A stretch of DNA of 64,000 nt from Roseiflexus sp. (GTDB lineage: Bacteria > Chloroflexota > Chloroflexia > Chloroflexales > Roseiflexaceae): NCBI GenBank assembly GCA_017743475.1, contig JAGHYV010000001.1:124001-188000 (forward strand). Direction: 5' to 3'. Every line of letters starts with the position of its first letter. Position 1 is the first letter of the stretch. Shown piece after piece: positions 8,490-16,245 of this stretch. The position numbers and the translations under genes were made by a program. The notes below the pieces were generated by a model. That model worked only from the letters and a program-made list of their open reading frames with translations. It was not told the origin of the DNA and made no database searches.

Positions 8490-9470
8490 TCAACTCCCGG
8501 CTTCCGCCCGGCGACTCCCCAGCGCCCGCGCGACCAGGACAATCACAACTGCAACAACCAGCACCCCGATCAGTCCTGCCACAATGGTCGAAAGCGGCGT
8601 TTCGCCCAGGAAAGGTAGCGTATAATCAGGAATGATCTCATATGGCGCGCTTTGCCCCAGGTCGATAAAGCCCATGTCCTCGGCAACCCGTTCGAGACCG
8701 TCCGGGTCGGCAGATGCCAGAGGGGACAGCAGGACAACGATGAGCGCAGCGATTGCGCCGCCGATGATCCAGCCACGCCCGGCGCCAGGGCACGTCCCTT
8801 TCTCCATCACCTCCAGGCGCGTGCGCATAATGAAAGCCACAGCAGCAACGGTGATCAACGCCTCGCCGATGCCGATCAACGCATGGACGCCCATCATTGC
8901 CGGGATCACAATGTTCAGCGGGGTCGTGCCGCTCAACCAGAGTTGCAGGGAGGTCGCCAGCGCCGCGCCCATCACCGAGAGCCACGCCGCCACGCCGATG
9001 ACAGCCAGCCGAACGGGCTGGCTTTGATTGATAACACTGCGGTACAGACCGTAGCCGATCAGTGCGGTGATCAACCCCATACTCAGAATGTTTGCGCCCA
9101 TCACCAGCAAGCCGCCGTCCTGGAAGAGCAGCGCCTGAATGGCGATCACCGCGGTCATAACCAGGATGCCGCCCCATGGACCGAGAGTGACCGCCGCCAG
9201 GACGCCGCCCAGCAGATGCCCGGACGTTCCGCCGGTAATTGGAAAGTTGATCATCTGCGCGGCAAAGATGAACGCTGCCATGATCCCCAGGAGCGGCGCC
9301 TGCCGCTCATCGAGGTCACGCTGGGCGCGTCTGGCGGCAAGTGCGATGATGGCAATCGCTATTGCCCAGCATGCCAGCGAGATTGGCAGGTTGAGAAATC
9401 CGTCGGGAATGTGCAACTCCGCTCCGAAGAGCGACCACGGCGCTCCGGGTTTGTGACTGATGAAGTGCAT
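8490..9470 (-). CDS. cbiM: Cobalt/nickel ECF substrate-binding subunit, CbiM with CbiN-like tail
   Basis: A 326-residue membrane protein. The family's N-terminal metal-binding motif is present as ELHIPDGFLN, but behind a 17-residue extension; in most CbiM/NikM proteins the His sits at position 2 after processing. Residues 20-225 hold about seven hydrophobic helices with the conserved NFPITGGTSGHLLGG and QALLFQDGGLLVMGAN stretches. The C-terminal about 85 residues carry DPDGLERVAEDMGF and one last helix, a PDGLE/CbiN-type domain, so this is a CbiM-CbiN fusion. It starts 4 bases after the ammonia-lyase stop with GGAGG in the overlap, so the two are co-translated. Its partners CbiQ and CbiO lie past the inserted segment. 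Confidence 0.9.
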   Translation of the reverse strand: MHFISHKPGAPWSLFGAELHIPDGFLNLPISLACWAIAIAIIALAARRAQRDLDERQAPLLGIMAAFIFAAQMINFPITGGTSGHLLGGVLAAVTLGPWGGILVMTAVIAIQALLFQDGGLLVMGANILSMGLITALIGYGLYRSVINQSQPVRLAVIGVAAWLSVMGAALATSLQLWLSGTTPLNIVIPAMMGVHALIGIGEALITVAAVAFIMRTRLEVMEKGTCPGAGRGWIIGGAIAALIVVLLSPLASADPDGLERVAEDMGFIDLGQSAPYEIIPDYTLPFLGETPLSTIVAGLIGVLVVAVVIVLVARALGSRRAEAGS

Positions 9471-9474
9471 ACGA

Positions 9475-10437
9475 TTACTCCTCCCACAACGATGCTAGCA
9501 ACGGCGGATCGATGTTGCCGCCGCACACGATGACGCCGACTCGTCGCGCCATCGCCGGGAGTCGTCCGGACATCACTGCCGCAATGCCGACTGCGCCGCT
9601 CGGTTCGACCACGAGTTTCATGCGCAGGATCATAAAGCGTATCGCCTCGCGGATTTCATTGTCGCTCACGGTGACGATCTGCGCAACATGACGTTGCACG
9701 ATGGGGAATGTCAGTGCGCCGGGGGTCGTAACGCGCAGTCCGTCGGCGATGGTGGCGGGTGGCGGGATGCTGATGCGTTCGCCTGCCAGCAACGAACGGC
9801 GTGTGTCGTCGGCGTCTTCCGGCTCGACGCCAATGACCTGGATGGCGGGGTTGACGCCATGAGCGGCAATGGCGCACCCGGAGATCAGCCCGCCGCCGCC
9901 GACCGGCACGACCAGCGTATCGATGTCATTCACCTGTTCGAGCAGTTCAAGCGCCGCCGTTCCCTGCCCTGCCATAATGTGCGGGTGATCGTAGGGCGGC
10001 ACGAGGGTCGCGCCGCGCTCTTCCGCGATGCGCTGCGCCAGCGCTGCCCGGTCATCGTGCATACGGTCGTAGAACACAATCTCTGCGCCGTATCCGCGCG
10101 TGGCTTCTACCTTGACCGCCGGTGCATCAGAAGGCATGCAGATGATTGCTGGCGCGCCGAGCAACCCGGCAGCGAGCGCAACCCCCTGCGCATGGTTTCC
10201 CGATGAGTAGGCGACCACACCACGCTGACGCGCATCCTCTGGCAGGCGACTGATCATGTTGTATGCGCCGCGAAACTTGAACGCCCCGCCGCGTTGCAGG
10301 TTTTCGCATTTGAGAAATACCGTGCGTCCGCTCAATGCATCGAGTGTGCGCGAGGTCGCCACTGGCGTCACATGGGCGACGCCGTTGAGTCGATCACTGG
10401 CGGAACATACATCATCGAACGAGATGACATCGGTCAT
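9475..10437 (-). CDS. Threonine/serine ammonia-lyase (fold-type II PLP enzyme)
   Basis: A 320-residue PLP enzyme that deaminates L-threonine or L-serine (or threo-3-hydroxyaspartate) to the 2-oxo acid. Motifs are KCENLQRGGAFKFRGA with the cofactor lysine in FKFRG, SSGNHAQGVALAA, and the phosphate-binding PVGGGGLISG. It has the catalytic domain only, with no C-terminal regulatory ACT domain, so it resembles TdcB/serine racemase/hydroxyaspartate lyase rather than full IlvA. The ATG at 10437 has GGAGT upstream; a start 60 bases earlier lacks family similarity. It heads the cbiM transcription unit, though a functional link to cobalt uptake is not obvious. Confidence 0.87.
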   Translation of the reverse strand: MTDVISFDDVCSASDRLNGVAHVTPVATSRTLDALSGRTVFLKCENLQRGGAFKFRGAYNMISRLPEDARQRGVVAYSSGNHAQGVALAAGLLGAPAIICMPSDAPAVKVEATRGYGAEIVFYDRMHDDRAALAQRIAEERGATLVPPYDHPHIMAGQGTAALELLEQVNDIDTLVVPVGGGGLISGCAIAAHGVNPAIQVIGVEPEDADDTRRSLLAGERISIPPPATIADGLRVTTPGALTFPIVQRHVAQIVTVSDNEIREAIRFMILRMKLVVEPSGAVGIAAVMSGRLPAMARRVGVIVCGGNIDPPLLASLWEE

Positions 10438-10570
10438 AGTGCTGACTCCAGGTGAGACACAAGCGGCATCGTTATGCGCGCAGCGGAGAGCAATCATGCA
10501 GAGCAGGGCGACTCCGGAATACGTGTTATTATACTACTCCCTTTTCAAACTCGATGAGGAGTGCGCACTC

Positions 10571-11200
10571 GTGTCGTCCGCTTCTTCCGCTCCACCGCCG
10601 CGCAGCCGCCTTCGCCTGCCGCATGCGCTGCGTGCGTTGCACCATCGCAACTACCGACTGTTGTTCTTCGGGCAATTGATCGCGCATATTGGCTTCTGGA
10701 TGCAGGCAACCGCGCAGGGATGGCTTGTGCTGCGCCTGACGGATGCCCCCTTCTGGCTTGGTGCAATCGCGGCAGCGCAGTCGCTGCCAGTATTGATCCT
10801 CTCCGTCCCCGCCGGTGCACTGGCGGATCGCGTTCCCAAACGCACCCTTCTGCTGATAACCCAGGGAACGGCGATGGCGATGGCGCTGATCCTGGCATTG
10901 CTAATCTTCAGCGATACGGTGCAGGTATGGCATGTGCTCATTGCTGCCCTAATGGTCGGAATTGCGTCCGCGTTCGAGAACCCGGCGCGCCAGGCGTTCA
11001 CCATAGAGTTGGTTGGACGTGACGACCTAATGAATGCGATTGCACTCGACTCGACCGTCATGAACGGTGCGCGCATCATCGGACTGGCGGTCGCCGGGGC
11101 GCTGGTTGCCGCCACAGGTGAAGGTCCGGCGTTTCTATTCAATGGTCTAAGTGTCCTGGCAGTGATCGGCGGGTTGCTCGTGATGTTGTTCATTCTGTCC
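10571..11200 (+). pseudogene. MFS exporter, N-terminal half only
   Basis: Starting from GTG at 10571 (GAGGAG upstream), about 210 codons match the N-terminal half of an EntS-type major facilitator: RNYRLLFFGQLIAHIGFWMQ, AGALADRVPKRTLL in the loop 2-3 motif region, and the conserved ENPARQAFTIELV. About six membrane segments are present instead of twelve. Similarity stops near 11200, after LAVIGGLLVMLFIL; the remaining codons to 11317 look unlike a membrane protein and overlap the remnant of a different gene. The second half was evidently lost by a deletion joining this gene to an ABC permease gene. Confidence 0.75.
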
Positions 11201-11250
11201 TGCGGGTCCAACGCGGCGCCAATTCACAGACTCCGCCGTTTGTCGTTTAG

Positions 11251-11382
11251 ATCGCCTGGGAACAGATCACGATCATCTATACCATCTTCGGCGCGATTCT
11301 GCTGGCGGCAGTACTGATCACGATTGCGCTGCTCCGGCAGATGAAACTGTTCCAGACGGTGAAACTGGGTGAAGCGATATAA
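11251..11382 (+). pseudogene. C-terminal remnant of an FtsX/MacB-type ABC permease
   Basis: After a TAG at 11248-11250, 43 codons read IAWEQITIIYTIFGAILLAA, a hydrophobic helix, then LLRQMKLFQTVKLGEAI and TAA. The last helix followed by a basic 'L..LKLGE' ending is the characteristic C terminus of FtsX-type permeases. It sits 40 bases before the ATPase genes that would have served it. The remainder of the permease is missing, lost together with the C-terminal half of the MFS gene. Confidence 0.65.
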
Positions 11383-11421
11383 TCTCGAACGCGCGAACGT
11401 TCGACATGCAGCGTGACCACT

Positions 11422-12399
11422 ATGAGCGAACCTCTGATACTCTGCGAAAATCTGGTCAAGATATACAAACTCGACGAGATCGAAATCGTTGCGCTCCGGG
11501 GTCTCGACCTGACCGTGCAGACGGGAGAAGTGATGGCGCTCGTCGGTGCGATCGGCAGCGGCAAAACGACCCTGCTCAATGTGCTTGGTGGGCTGGATTG
11601 CCCTTCTGCCGGAAAAGTCATCGTCGCTGGTAACGACCTGCTGAAACTAAGCGATGTGCAACTCGACCGCTATCGTCGCCAGTATGCTGGCTTTGTCTGG
11701 CAGCAGAAGGCGCGCAACCTGATCCCGTACCTGAACGTCGAGCAGAATGTCGAACTGCCGATGATCATGGCGGGCGTCGATGCGCGTGAGCGCCGCGAAC
11801 GGGCTGGCGAACTGATCGATGCCGTCGGGTTGTCCCACCGTCGTAACCATCGCCTGACGCAACTCTCCGGCGGCGAACAGCAACGGATCGCGATTGCGAT
11901 TGCGCTCGCCAACCGCCCGATGTTGCTGCTAAGCGACGAGCCGACCGGTGAACTCAATTCGCATACCGCCAAGACGATCTTTGAGATCTTCCATCACCTG
12001 AACCGCACCTACGGATTGACGGTCATGATAGTCTCGCACGACCTGCAGATTGCGCGGTTCGTTGACCGCATGGTAGCGATCCACGACGGCAAGACTAGCA
12101 GCGAAACCCGGCGCGTCGAAGCCGAAGCCGTTGATCCGGTCAACGGCGACAATGCCACACGCGGCCATGTCTTCGAAGAACTGGTGATGCTCGACTCCGC
12201 CGGTCGATTACAGATCCCCAAAGAGATCCGCGAGCGCTACAATATCGGCGACCATATTCGCATGGAAGAAACGCCCGAAGGTCTGGTGCTGCGACCGGTT
12301 GCAAGCGCAGCGCCAGTGATCAAACGGCTCGACAAGCCGGACGAGCCGCCGGAAAAACCGCGCGGCATCAAGAAATGGATGAACCTGCTGCAACGCTGA
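11422..12399 (+). CDS. LolD/MacB-type ABC ATPase with C-terminal AbrB-like domain
   Basis: A 325-residue protein. Residues 1-225 are an ABC ATPase: Walker [13 protein letters not shown] (Ile where most have Ser/Pro), Q-loop [13 protein letters not shown], signature [12 protein letters not shown], Walker [14 protein letters not shown] and switch His in IVSHD. About residues 255-295 read [20 protein letters not shown] then [16 protein letters not shown], the swapped-hairpin pattern of SpoVT/AbrB DNA-binding or dimerisation domains. The tail is charged and proline-rich. The ATG at 11422 follows GTGACCACT; a GTG at 11413 is an alternative. The partner permease just upstream is reduced to its last 43 codons and the second ATPase is interrupted, so the exporter is probably dead even though this gene is open. 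Confidence 0.85.
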   Translation: MSEPLILCENLVKIYKLDEIEIVALRGLDLTVQTGEVMALVGAIGSGKTTLLNVLGGLDCPSAGKVIVAGNDLLKLSDVQLDRYRRQYAGFVWQQKARNLIPYLNVEQNVELPMIMAGVDARERRERAGELIDAVGLSHRRNHRLTQLSGGEQQRIAIAIALANRPMLLLSDEPTGELNSHTAKTIFEIFHHLNRTYGLTVMIVSHDLQIARFVDRMVAIHDGKTSSETRRVEAEAVDPVNGDNATRGHVFEELVMLDSAGRLQIPKEIRERYNIGDHIRMEETPEGLVLRPVASAAPVIKRLDKPDEPPEKPRGIKKWMNLLQR

Positions 12400-12401
12400 C
12401 G

Positions 12402-13097
12402 ATGATGACAACTCCTTTGACCATACCCGCAGTGCGTGTCACCAATGTCACACGCGCATACACGGTCAACAATGAACAGGTGCTTGCCCTGCGCGGCGTC
12501 AATCTGACGGTTGAAGAGGGCGCATTTATTGCGCTCATGGGGCGATCCGGTTCGGGCAAAACCGCCCTGCTCAACATGATCGGCGGTCTCGACCAACCAA
12601 CGAGCGGGGAAGTTGCGCTCTACGGTCAGGTGTTGAACGGGATGAACCAGGATCAGTTGACCCTTTTGCGCCGTGAGAAGATCGGGTTCATTTTTCAGTC
12701 ATTCGCGCTCCTCCCCCTTCTCTCGGCGTAGGAGAATGTTGAGATGCCGTTGCGCATCGCCTGGGTGCGTTCCAGGCGTGAGCGGCGGCAGCGCGCCGAT
12801 GCCGCCCTGGCGCTCGTGGGGCTTGAACGCTGGGCGACGCACCGACCTGCCGAAATGTCCGGCGGGCAACAGCAACGGGTCGCAATCGCTCGCGCCCTCG
12901 TCTCACGCCCGCGTCTCCTGCTGGCGGATGAACCGACCGGCGAACTCGACTCGACAACCGGGCGGAATCTGCTCACCCTGCTGCGCACCATCGTCCGCAC
13001 CGAAGGCGTGACCCTGATCATGGCGACCTACGACCGGATGATCTTCGATTTCGCCAACGTTGTGTATCAGTTGCGCAATGGGCAGCTTGAACCTTGA
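12402..13097 (+). pseudogene. Second LolD-type ABC ATPase, split by an in-frame TAG
   Basis: The frame from ATG 12402 carries Walker A GRSGSGKTALLN and Q-loop FQSFALLPLLSA and then meets TAG at 12729-12731. The same frame resumes at once with [11 protein letters not shown], signature [15 protein letters not shown], Walker [13 protein letters not shown] and the C terminus to 13097. Relatives read LLPxLSAYENVE here, so one base turned a Tyr codon into amber. Everything else is intact, which means a recent mutation, a read error or readthrough. It starts 2 bases after the preceding ATPase gene. Confidence 0.8.
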
Positions 13098-13128
13098 AAA
13101 TCCAAACTTGACCTTTGGATTTTCAAGG
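13092..13128. repeat. Perfect 15-bp inverted repeat around the -35 of the ATPase promoter
   Basis: CCTTGAAAATCCAAA at 13092-13106 and its exact complement TTTGGATTTTCAAGG at 13114-13128 flank a 7-base spacer. The left arm covers the stop codon of the upstream ABC pseudogene. The spacer holds most of the -35 box of the next gene, so the repeat may serve as an operator, as a terminator for the upstream unit, or both. Confidence 0.85.
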
Positions 13129-13136
13129 ATTATAAT
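13108..13136 (+). promoter_or_regulatory. Near-consensus promoter, predicted leaderless
   Basis: TTGACC at 13108-13113, a 17-base spacer, and TATAAT at 13131-13136. The ATG lies at 13143, where transcription would start, and no ribosome-binding sequence fits between. The mRNA is therefore predicted to begin at or within a base or two of the start codon. Confidence 0.75.
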
Positions 13137-13142
13137 CGGGCC

Positions 13143-14294
13143 ATGATTGTTCCAAGGCCCGCCGTTATCGCCCAGATCAACCATCAGCTGGCGATCCATC
13201 CGATTGTTGCCCTGTTGGGTCCTCGACAATGCGGCAAGACCACCGTGGCAAGGATGATCGCTGAGCAGCAACCGGCCACGTACTTCGATCTGGAGAATCC
13301 GGTGGACGTGCGTCGGCTCTCGGCGCCGCTGACCGTGCTCGAAGCGCTCTCCGGCCTGGTCATCATCGATGAAGTACAGCGACAGCCCCCTTTGTTCGAG
13401 TTGCTCCGGGTGCTGGTAGACCGTCCGCACCATTCCGCTCGCTTTCTGCTCTCAGGTTCTGCATCGCCCCATCTCGTTCGAGGCGTGTCGGAATCGCTGG
13501 CCGGGCGCATCGGGTTTGTTGATCTCTCCGGCTTCGACCTGTCCGAGGTCGGTCCCGCGCAACGTGATCGTCTGTGGCTCCGCGGCGGCTTCCCCAGGTC
13601 GTTCCTGGCTGACGATGACCGGAGCAGTCTGGCGTGGCGCGAGGCATTCATTCGTACCTTTCTCGAGCGGGACATCCCGCAACTGGGCATCACCATTCCC
13701 GCCGAAACCCTGCGGCGCTTCTGGACCATGATCGCCCACTATCACGGACAGATATGGAACGCTGCGGAGTTCGCCCGATCGTTGGGAGCGTCCGAAGTCA
13801 CCGCGCGTCGTTATCTGGACATTCTCGTTGGCGCATATATGGTACGGTTACTGCCGCCGTGGTTCGAGAACATCGGCAAGCGCCAGGTCAAATCGCCCAA
13901 GGTGTACATTCGCGACACCGGCATCCTGCACGGTTTGTTGGGGCTGGAGACGCTGGCAGAGGTCCAGTCCCATCCCAGGCTGGGCGCCTCGTGGGAGGGA
14001 TTCGCTATCGAGCAGATCATCGGCTTGCTGGGCACACGCGATGCGTATTTCTGGGCCACCCGCAGCGGCGCCGAACTCGATCTGCTAGTGCATCTGCGGG
14101 GCAGGCGGTATGGCTTCGAGATCAAGTACGCCGACGCGCCCGGCGCCAGTCGTTCGATGCACGTGGCTCTGCACGATCTCGGGCTGGATCACCTCTGGAT
14201 CATCTATCCGGGGAAGCAAGAATACGCCCTTGATGCCCGGATCACCGTTCTGCCTATGGAAGCGCTGCCTGATCTGGCAGCCACGTTGCGCTGA
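13143..14294 (+). CDS. AAA_14/DUF4143 ATPase
   Basis: A 383-residue protein. Residues 20-150 form a P-loop ATPase: Walker A GPRQCGKTTVAR, Walker B LVIIDEVQRQP and sensor FLLSGSASP. Residues 190-350 form the DUF4143 part, with the winged-helix-like AAEFARSLGASEVTARRYLDIL, the strands MVRLLPPWFENIGKRQVKSPK and a restriction-like ending (WATRSGAELDLLVHLRGRRYGFEIKY with a D..E.K pattern). The family is common in bacteria and archaea and its function is not settled; many members look like orphan or toxin-linked modules. It is a single gene with its own promoter and an inverted repeat. Length is normal. Confidence 0.88.
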   Translation: MIVPRPAVIAQINHQLAIHPIVALLGPRQCGKTTVARMIAEQQPATYFDLENPVDVRRLSAPLTVLEALSGLVIIDEVQRQPPLFELLRVLVDRPHHSARFLLSGSASPHLVRGVSESLAGRIGFVDLSGFDLSEVGPAQRDRLWLRGGFPRSFLADDDRSSLAWREAFIRTFLERDIPQLGITIPAETLRRFWTMIAHYHGQIWNAAEFARSLGASEVTARRYLDILVGAYMVRLLPPWFENIGKRQVKSPKVYIRDTGILHGLLGLETLAEVQSHPRLGASWEGFAIEQIIGLLGTRDAYFWATRSGAELDLLVHLRGRRYGFEIKYADAPGASRSMHVALHDLGLDHLWIIYPGKQEYALDARITVLPMEALPDLAATLR

Positions 14295-14405
14295 GCGAGG
14301 CGCGGTACCTGACTGATGGTTGTTGAACAATTCCTCCGCTCCAGCCCTCACAGGCAGGCTTTGGATTTGGAGAGCCGAAAGAGAACACGGATCGGCATGG
14401 ATACC

Positions 14406-14580
14406 GCGGATTAGCACGGGTTTTTCTGCCCACATCTGTGCCCATCTATGGTTTAAAACAGGCGCGAATCAGCACGGATTTTTCTGCCCACATCTGTGCC
14501 CATCTATGGTTTAAAACAGGCACAGGTTACCACCTCTTGGCGCGGGTTTCTCCAACAGCATCTGCGCCCACCCGTGGCTT
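14406..14580. repeat. 58-base tandem direct repeat, two near-identical and one degenerate copy
   Basis: Copies start at 14406 and 14464 (period 58) and share the core TTTTTCTGCCCACATCTG followed by TGCCCATCTATGG and TTTAAAACAGG. A third, decayed copy follows to about 14580 (CGGGTTTCTCC, CATCTGCGCCCA, CCGTGG). Confidence 0.85.
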
Positions 14581-14595
14581 CATATATGGTCTTTG

Positions 14596-14745
14596 AAGAG
14601 ATAATCCGTTTCAGTCCGCGCAGGCAAGCTTCGCGCCGCCGAGCCAAGGGCTTATAGTCTTTAAGTAATCTTTAAGTAATTATTCCGCTCCAGCCCGCGC
14701 AGGCGGGCTTCGCCTTGGATAGCCGGAGCCTAAGGTCTTCGAAGA
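14596..14745. repeat. Interspersed hairpin repeats of about 65-70 bases
   Basis: Two copies (14596-14665 and 14677-14745), plus a more distant one at 14320-14385, share AATAATCCG-like, then AGCCCGCGCAGGCGGGCT (a GCCCGC/GCGGGC stem), CGCCnTGGATAGCCG and GGTCTTTGAA. The same unit forms a larger array at 42478-42915. Confidence 0.8.
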
Positions 14746-14845
14746 AATAAGATTTCCTGAGCGTCTACGACGAGAGTTGAAAGCGCCACCGTTTGGAAAC
14801 AGTGGCGCCTAAAGAGCCGCAACCCTGCATGTTCATCGCAGAAAA

Positions 14846-16054
14846 TTAGCGCCGCTCCTCATTGCGCCGCGGCGCAGCGCGCGGTCCGCGTGCGCCGACC
14901 GGTCCGGCTGAGTATTCTATCGTATGCCCGCGGTCAGCCGACAGCCCAACGCTGGGTTGCTGCGGTCCGTCGTTCAGCGAGCGACCGACCTCCGCAGCCC
15001 GCAGTTCCTGCGCCTGTACAAGCAATTCTGGGGCTGGCTCGTGATAGAATTCCAGCGCCTCGCCATGCCGATCCACACCGGTGGCGACTACCAGCACTCT
15101 GCTGCCGGACGGGATGCCGCCCGATGCGATCAGATCGGCGAGTGGCGCCTCGATCAGTTTCAGCAGTTGCTGGCGAAGCGGGCGAGCACCAAAGCGCGGC
15201 TCAAACCCCTTGCGCAACACATATTCGCGCGCTTCTTCGGTCAATGTGACGTGAATGCCATGCCGCAGATATTGCTCATTCGCTTCCTGCACCATCCGAT
15301 CAAGCACCTGTCGCAGCACCTCGCTCGACAACGGACGAAACGCAATAATCTCATCGATGCGGTTGATCCACTCAGGCTGAAACACCTTCTGCAACGCCTC
15401 GAACCCAATCTGATAGATCTGCCGTCCTGTCGCCTCAACATCCTGGCGCGACGTGCGAAAGCCAATGGTACGCTGGTCGAGAAAATCAACCATCTCCTTC
15501 GCCCCAACGTTGGTCGTCAAAATCACAATGCTATTGCTGAATGACACCCGCCGCCCACCGTTCAACAACAGAATCTCGCCATCCTCCATAATCTGAAGCA
15601 GCAGATTCCACAACTCCGGTTGACCTTTTTCAATCTCGTCAAACAGGACGACACTATTCTCCTGCTCGATAATGTCGGGATTCAGCAACGGCTTCTGGTC
15701 GCGCCCGACGTAGGACGGCGGCGCTCCAACCAGCGCCGATACCTCATGACCCTGTGAGAACAGCGAGCAATCGATCTTGAGAAACGCCTCGCCATCGGGA
15801 CGCAGCAGTTGCGCCAACTGGCGCGCCATTGCTGTCTTGCCGACCCCGGTCGGTCCCAGGAATAGCAACGTCGCGCGTGGGCGGCGCGGATTACCCGCCG
15901 AAAACCCGAAACGCGCCCGGTTCAGCACCCGAATGACCGCTTCAATAGCACGATCCTGACCAAAAATGGTTTGACGCAGTTGCTTCTCTACAATATCAAG
16001 CGGATTCTTGTTGCCGCGGATCGCACGCTGCATGGTGGGCGGTATTTGGTCCAT
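14846..16054 (-). CDS. Single-module Clp/Hsp100-type AAA+ ATPase
   Basis: A 402-residue protein equivalent to the second ATPase module (D2) of ClpB/ClpC. It has FGQDRAIEAVIRVLNRAR, Walker A FLGPTGVGKTAMAR, the pore-loop region LVGAPPSYVGRDQ, Walker B VVLFDEIEKGQPELWNLLLQ, sensor 1 VILTTNVG and the small-domain FEPRFGARPLRQQLLKLIE. There is no N domain, D1 or coiled-coil middle domain. The last about 70 residues are acidic/basic and low in structure. A role in unfolding or disassembling proteins is likely, but no ClpP-binding loop is evident, so a link to a protease is unproven. It is transcribed divergently from the response regulator at 16246. Confidence 0.85.
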   Translation of the reverse strand: MDQIPPTMQRAIRGNKNPLDIVEKQLRQTIFGQDRAIEAVIRVLNRARFGFSAGNPRRPRATLLFLGPTGVGKTAMARQLAQLLRPDGEAFLKIDCSLFSQGHEVSALVGAPPSYVGRDQKPLLNPDIIEQENSVVLFDEIEKGQPELWNLLLQIMEDGEILLLNGGRRVSFSNSIVILTTNVGAKEMVDFLDQRTIGFRTSRQDVEATGRQIYQIGFEALQKVFQPEWINRIDEIIAFRPLSSEVLRQVLDRMVQEANEQYLRHGIHVTLTEEAREYVLRKGFEPRFGARPLRQQLLKLIEAPLADLIASGGIPSGSRVLVVATGVDRHGEALEFYHEPAPELLVQAQELRAAEVGRSLNDGPQQPSVGLSADRGHTIEYSAGPVGARGPRAAPRRNEERR

Positions 16055-16128
16055 AACAACCTCTCAATGAAACGCCACAGACTGTTTTCTAGGATCGATT
16101 ATAGACAAGAGATCGGATGCATGTGTAT

Positions 16129-16152
16129 GCAACATTGTGTCGGGTATGTTGC
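16129..16152. promoter_or_regulatory. Inverted repeat between divergent genes
   Basis: GCAACAT at 16129-16135 and ATGTTGC at 16146-16152 form a perfect 7-base inverted repeat with a 10-base spacer, in the control region shared by the Clp-like ATPase (leftward) and the response regulator (rightward). A transcription-factor site is possible. Confidence 0.45.
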
Positions 16153-16245
16153 GAAGATGTGATCATTATGCCGATACGTATCTTCTCCATGTGAGTTTAA
16201 CCGTGGCATAACAGAACGTTAACGCTCATCGATTAGATTTGAAAT

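Larger units (their letters stand above)
14295..14845. other. Repeat-rich intergenic region of 550 bases
   Basis: No gene seen. It contains three copies of a dispersed hairpin repeat (14320-14385, 14596-14665, 14677-14745) and, in between, a 58-base tandem repeat (14406-14580). Both are described separately. Confidence 0.75.

Noticed and set aside
8652-9533. Open plus-strand frame of 293 codons opposite cbiM
   Set aside because: It is rich in H, R and D and antisense to a membrane protein with recognised motifs.
14406-14580. CRISPR-like direct repeats
   Set aside because: Units are contiguous with a 58-base period, not repeat plus spacer.
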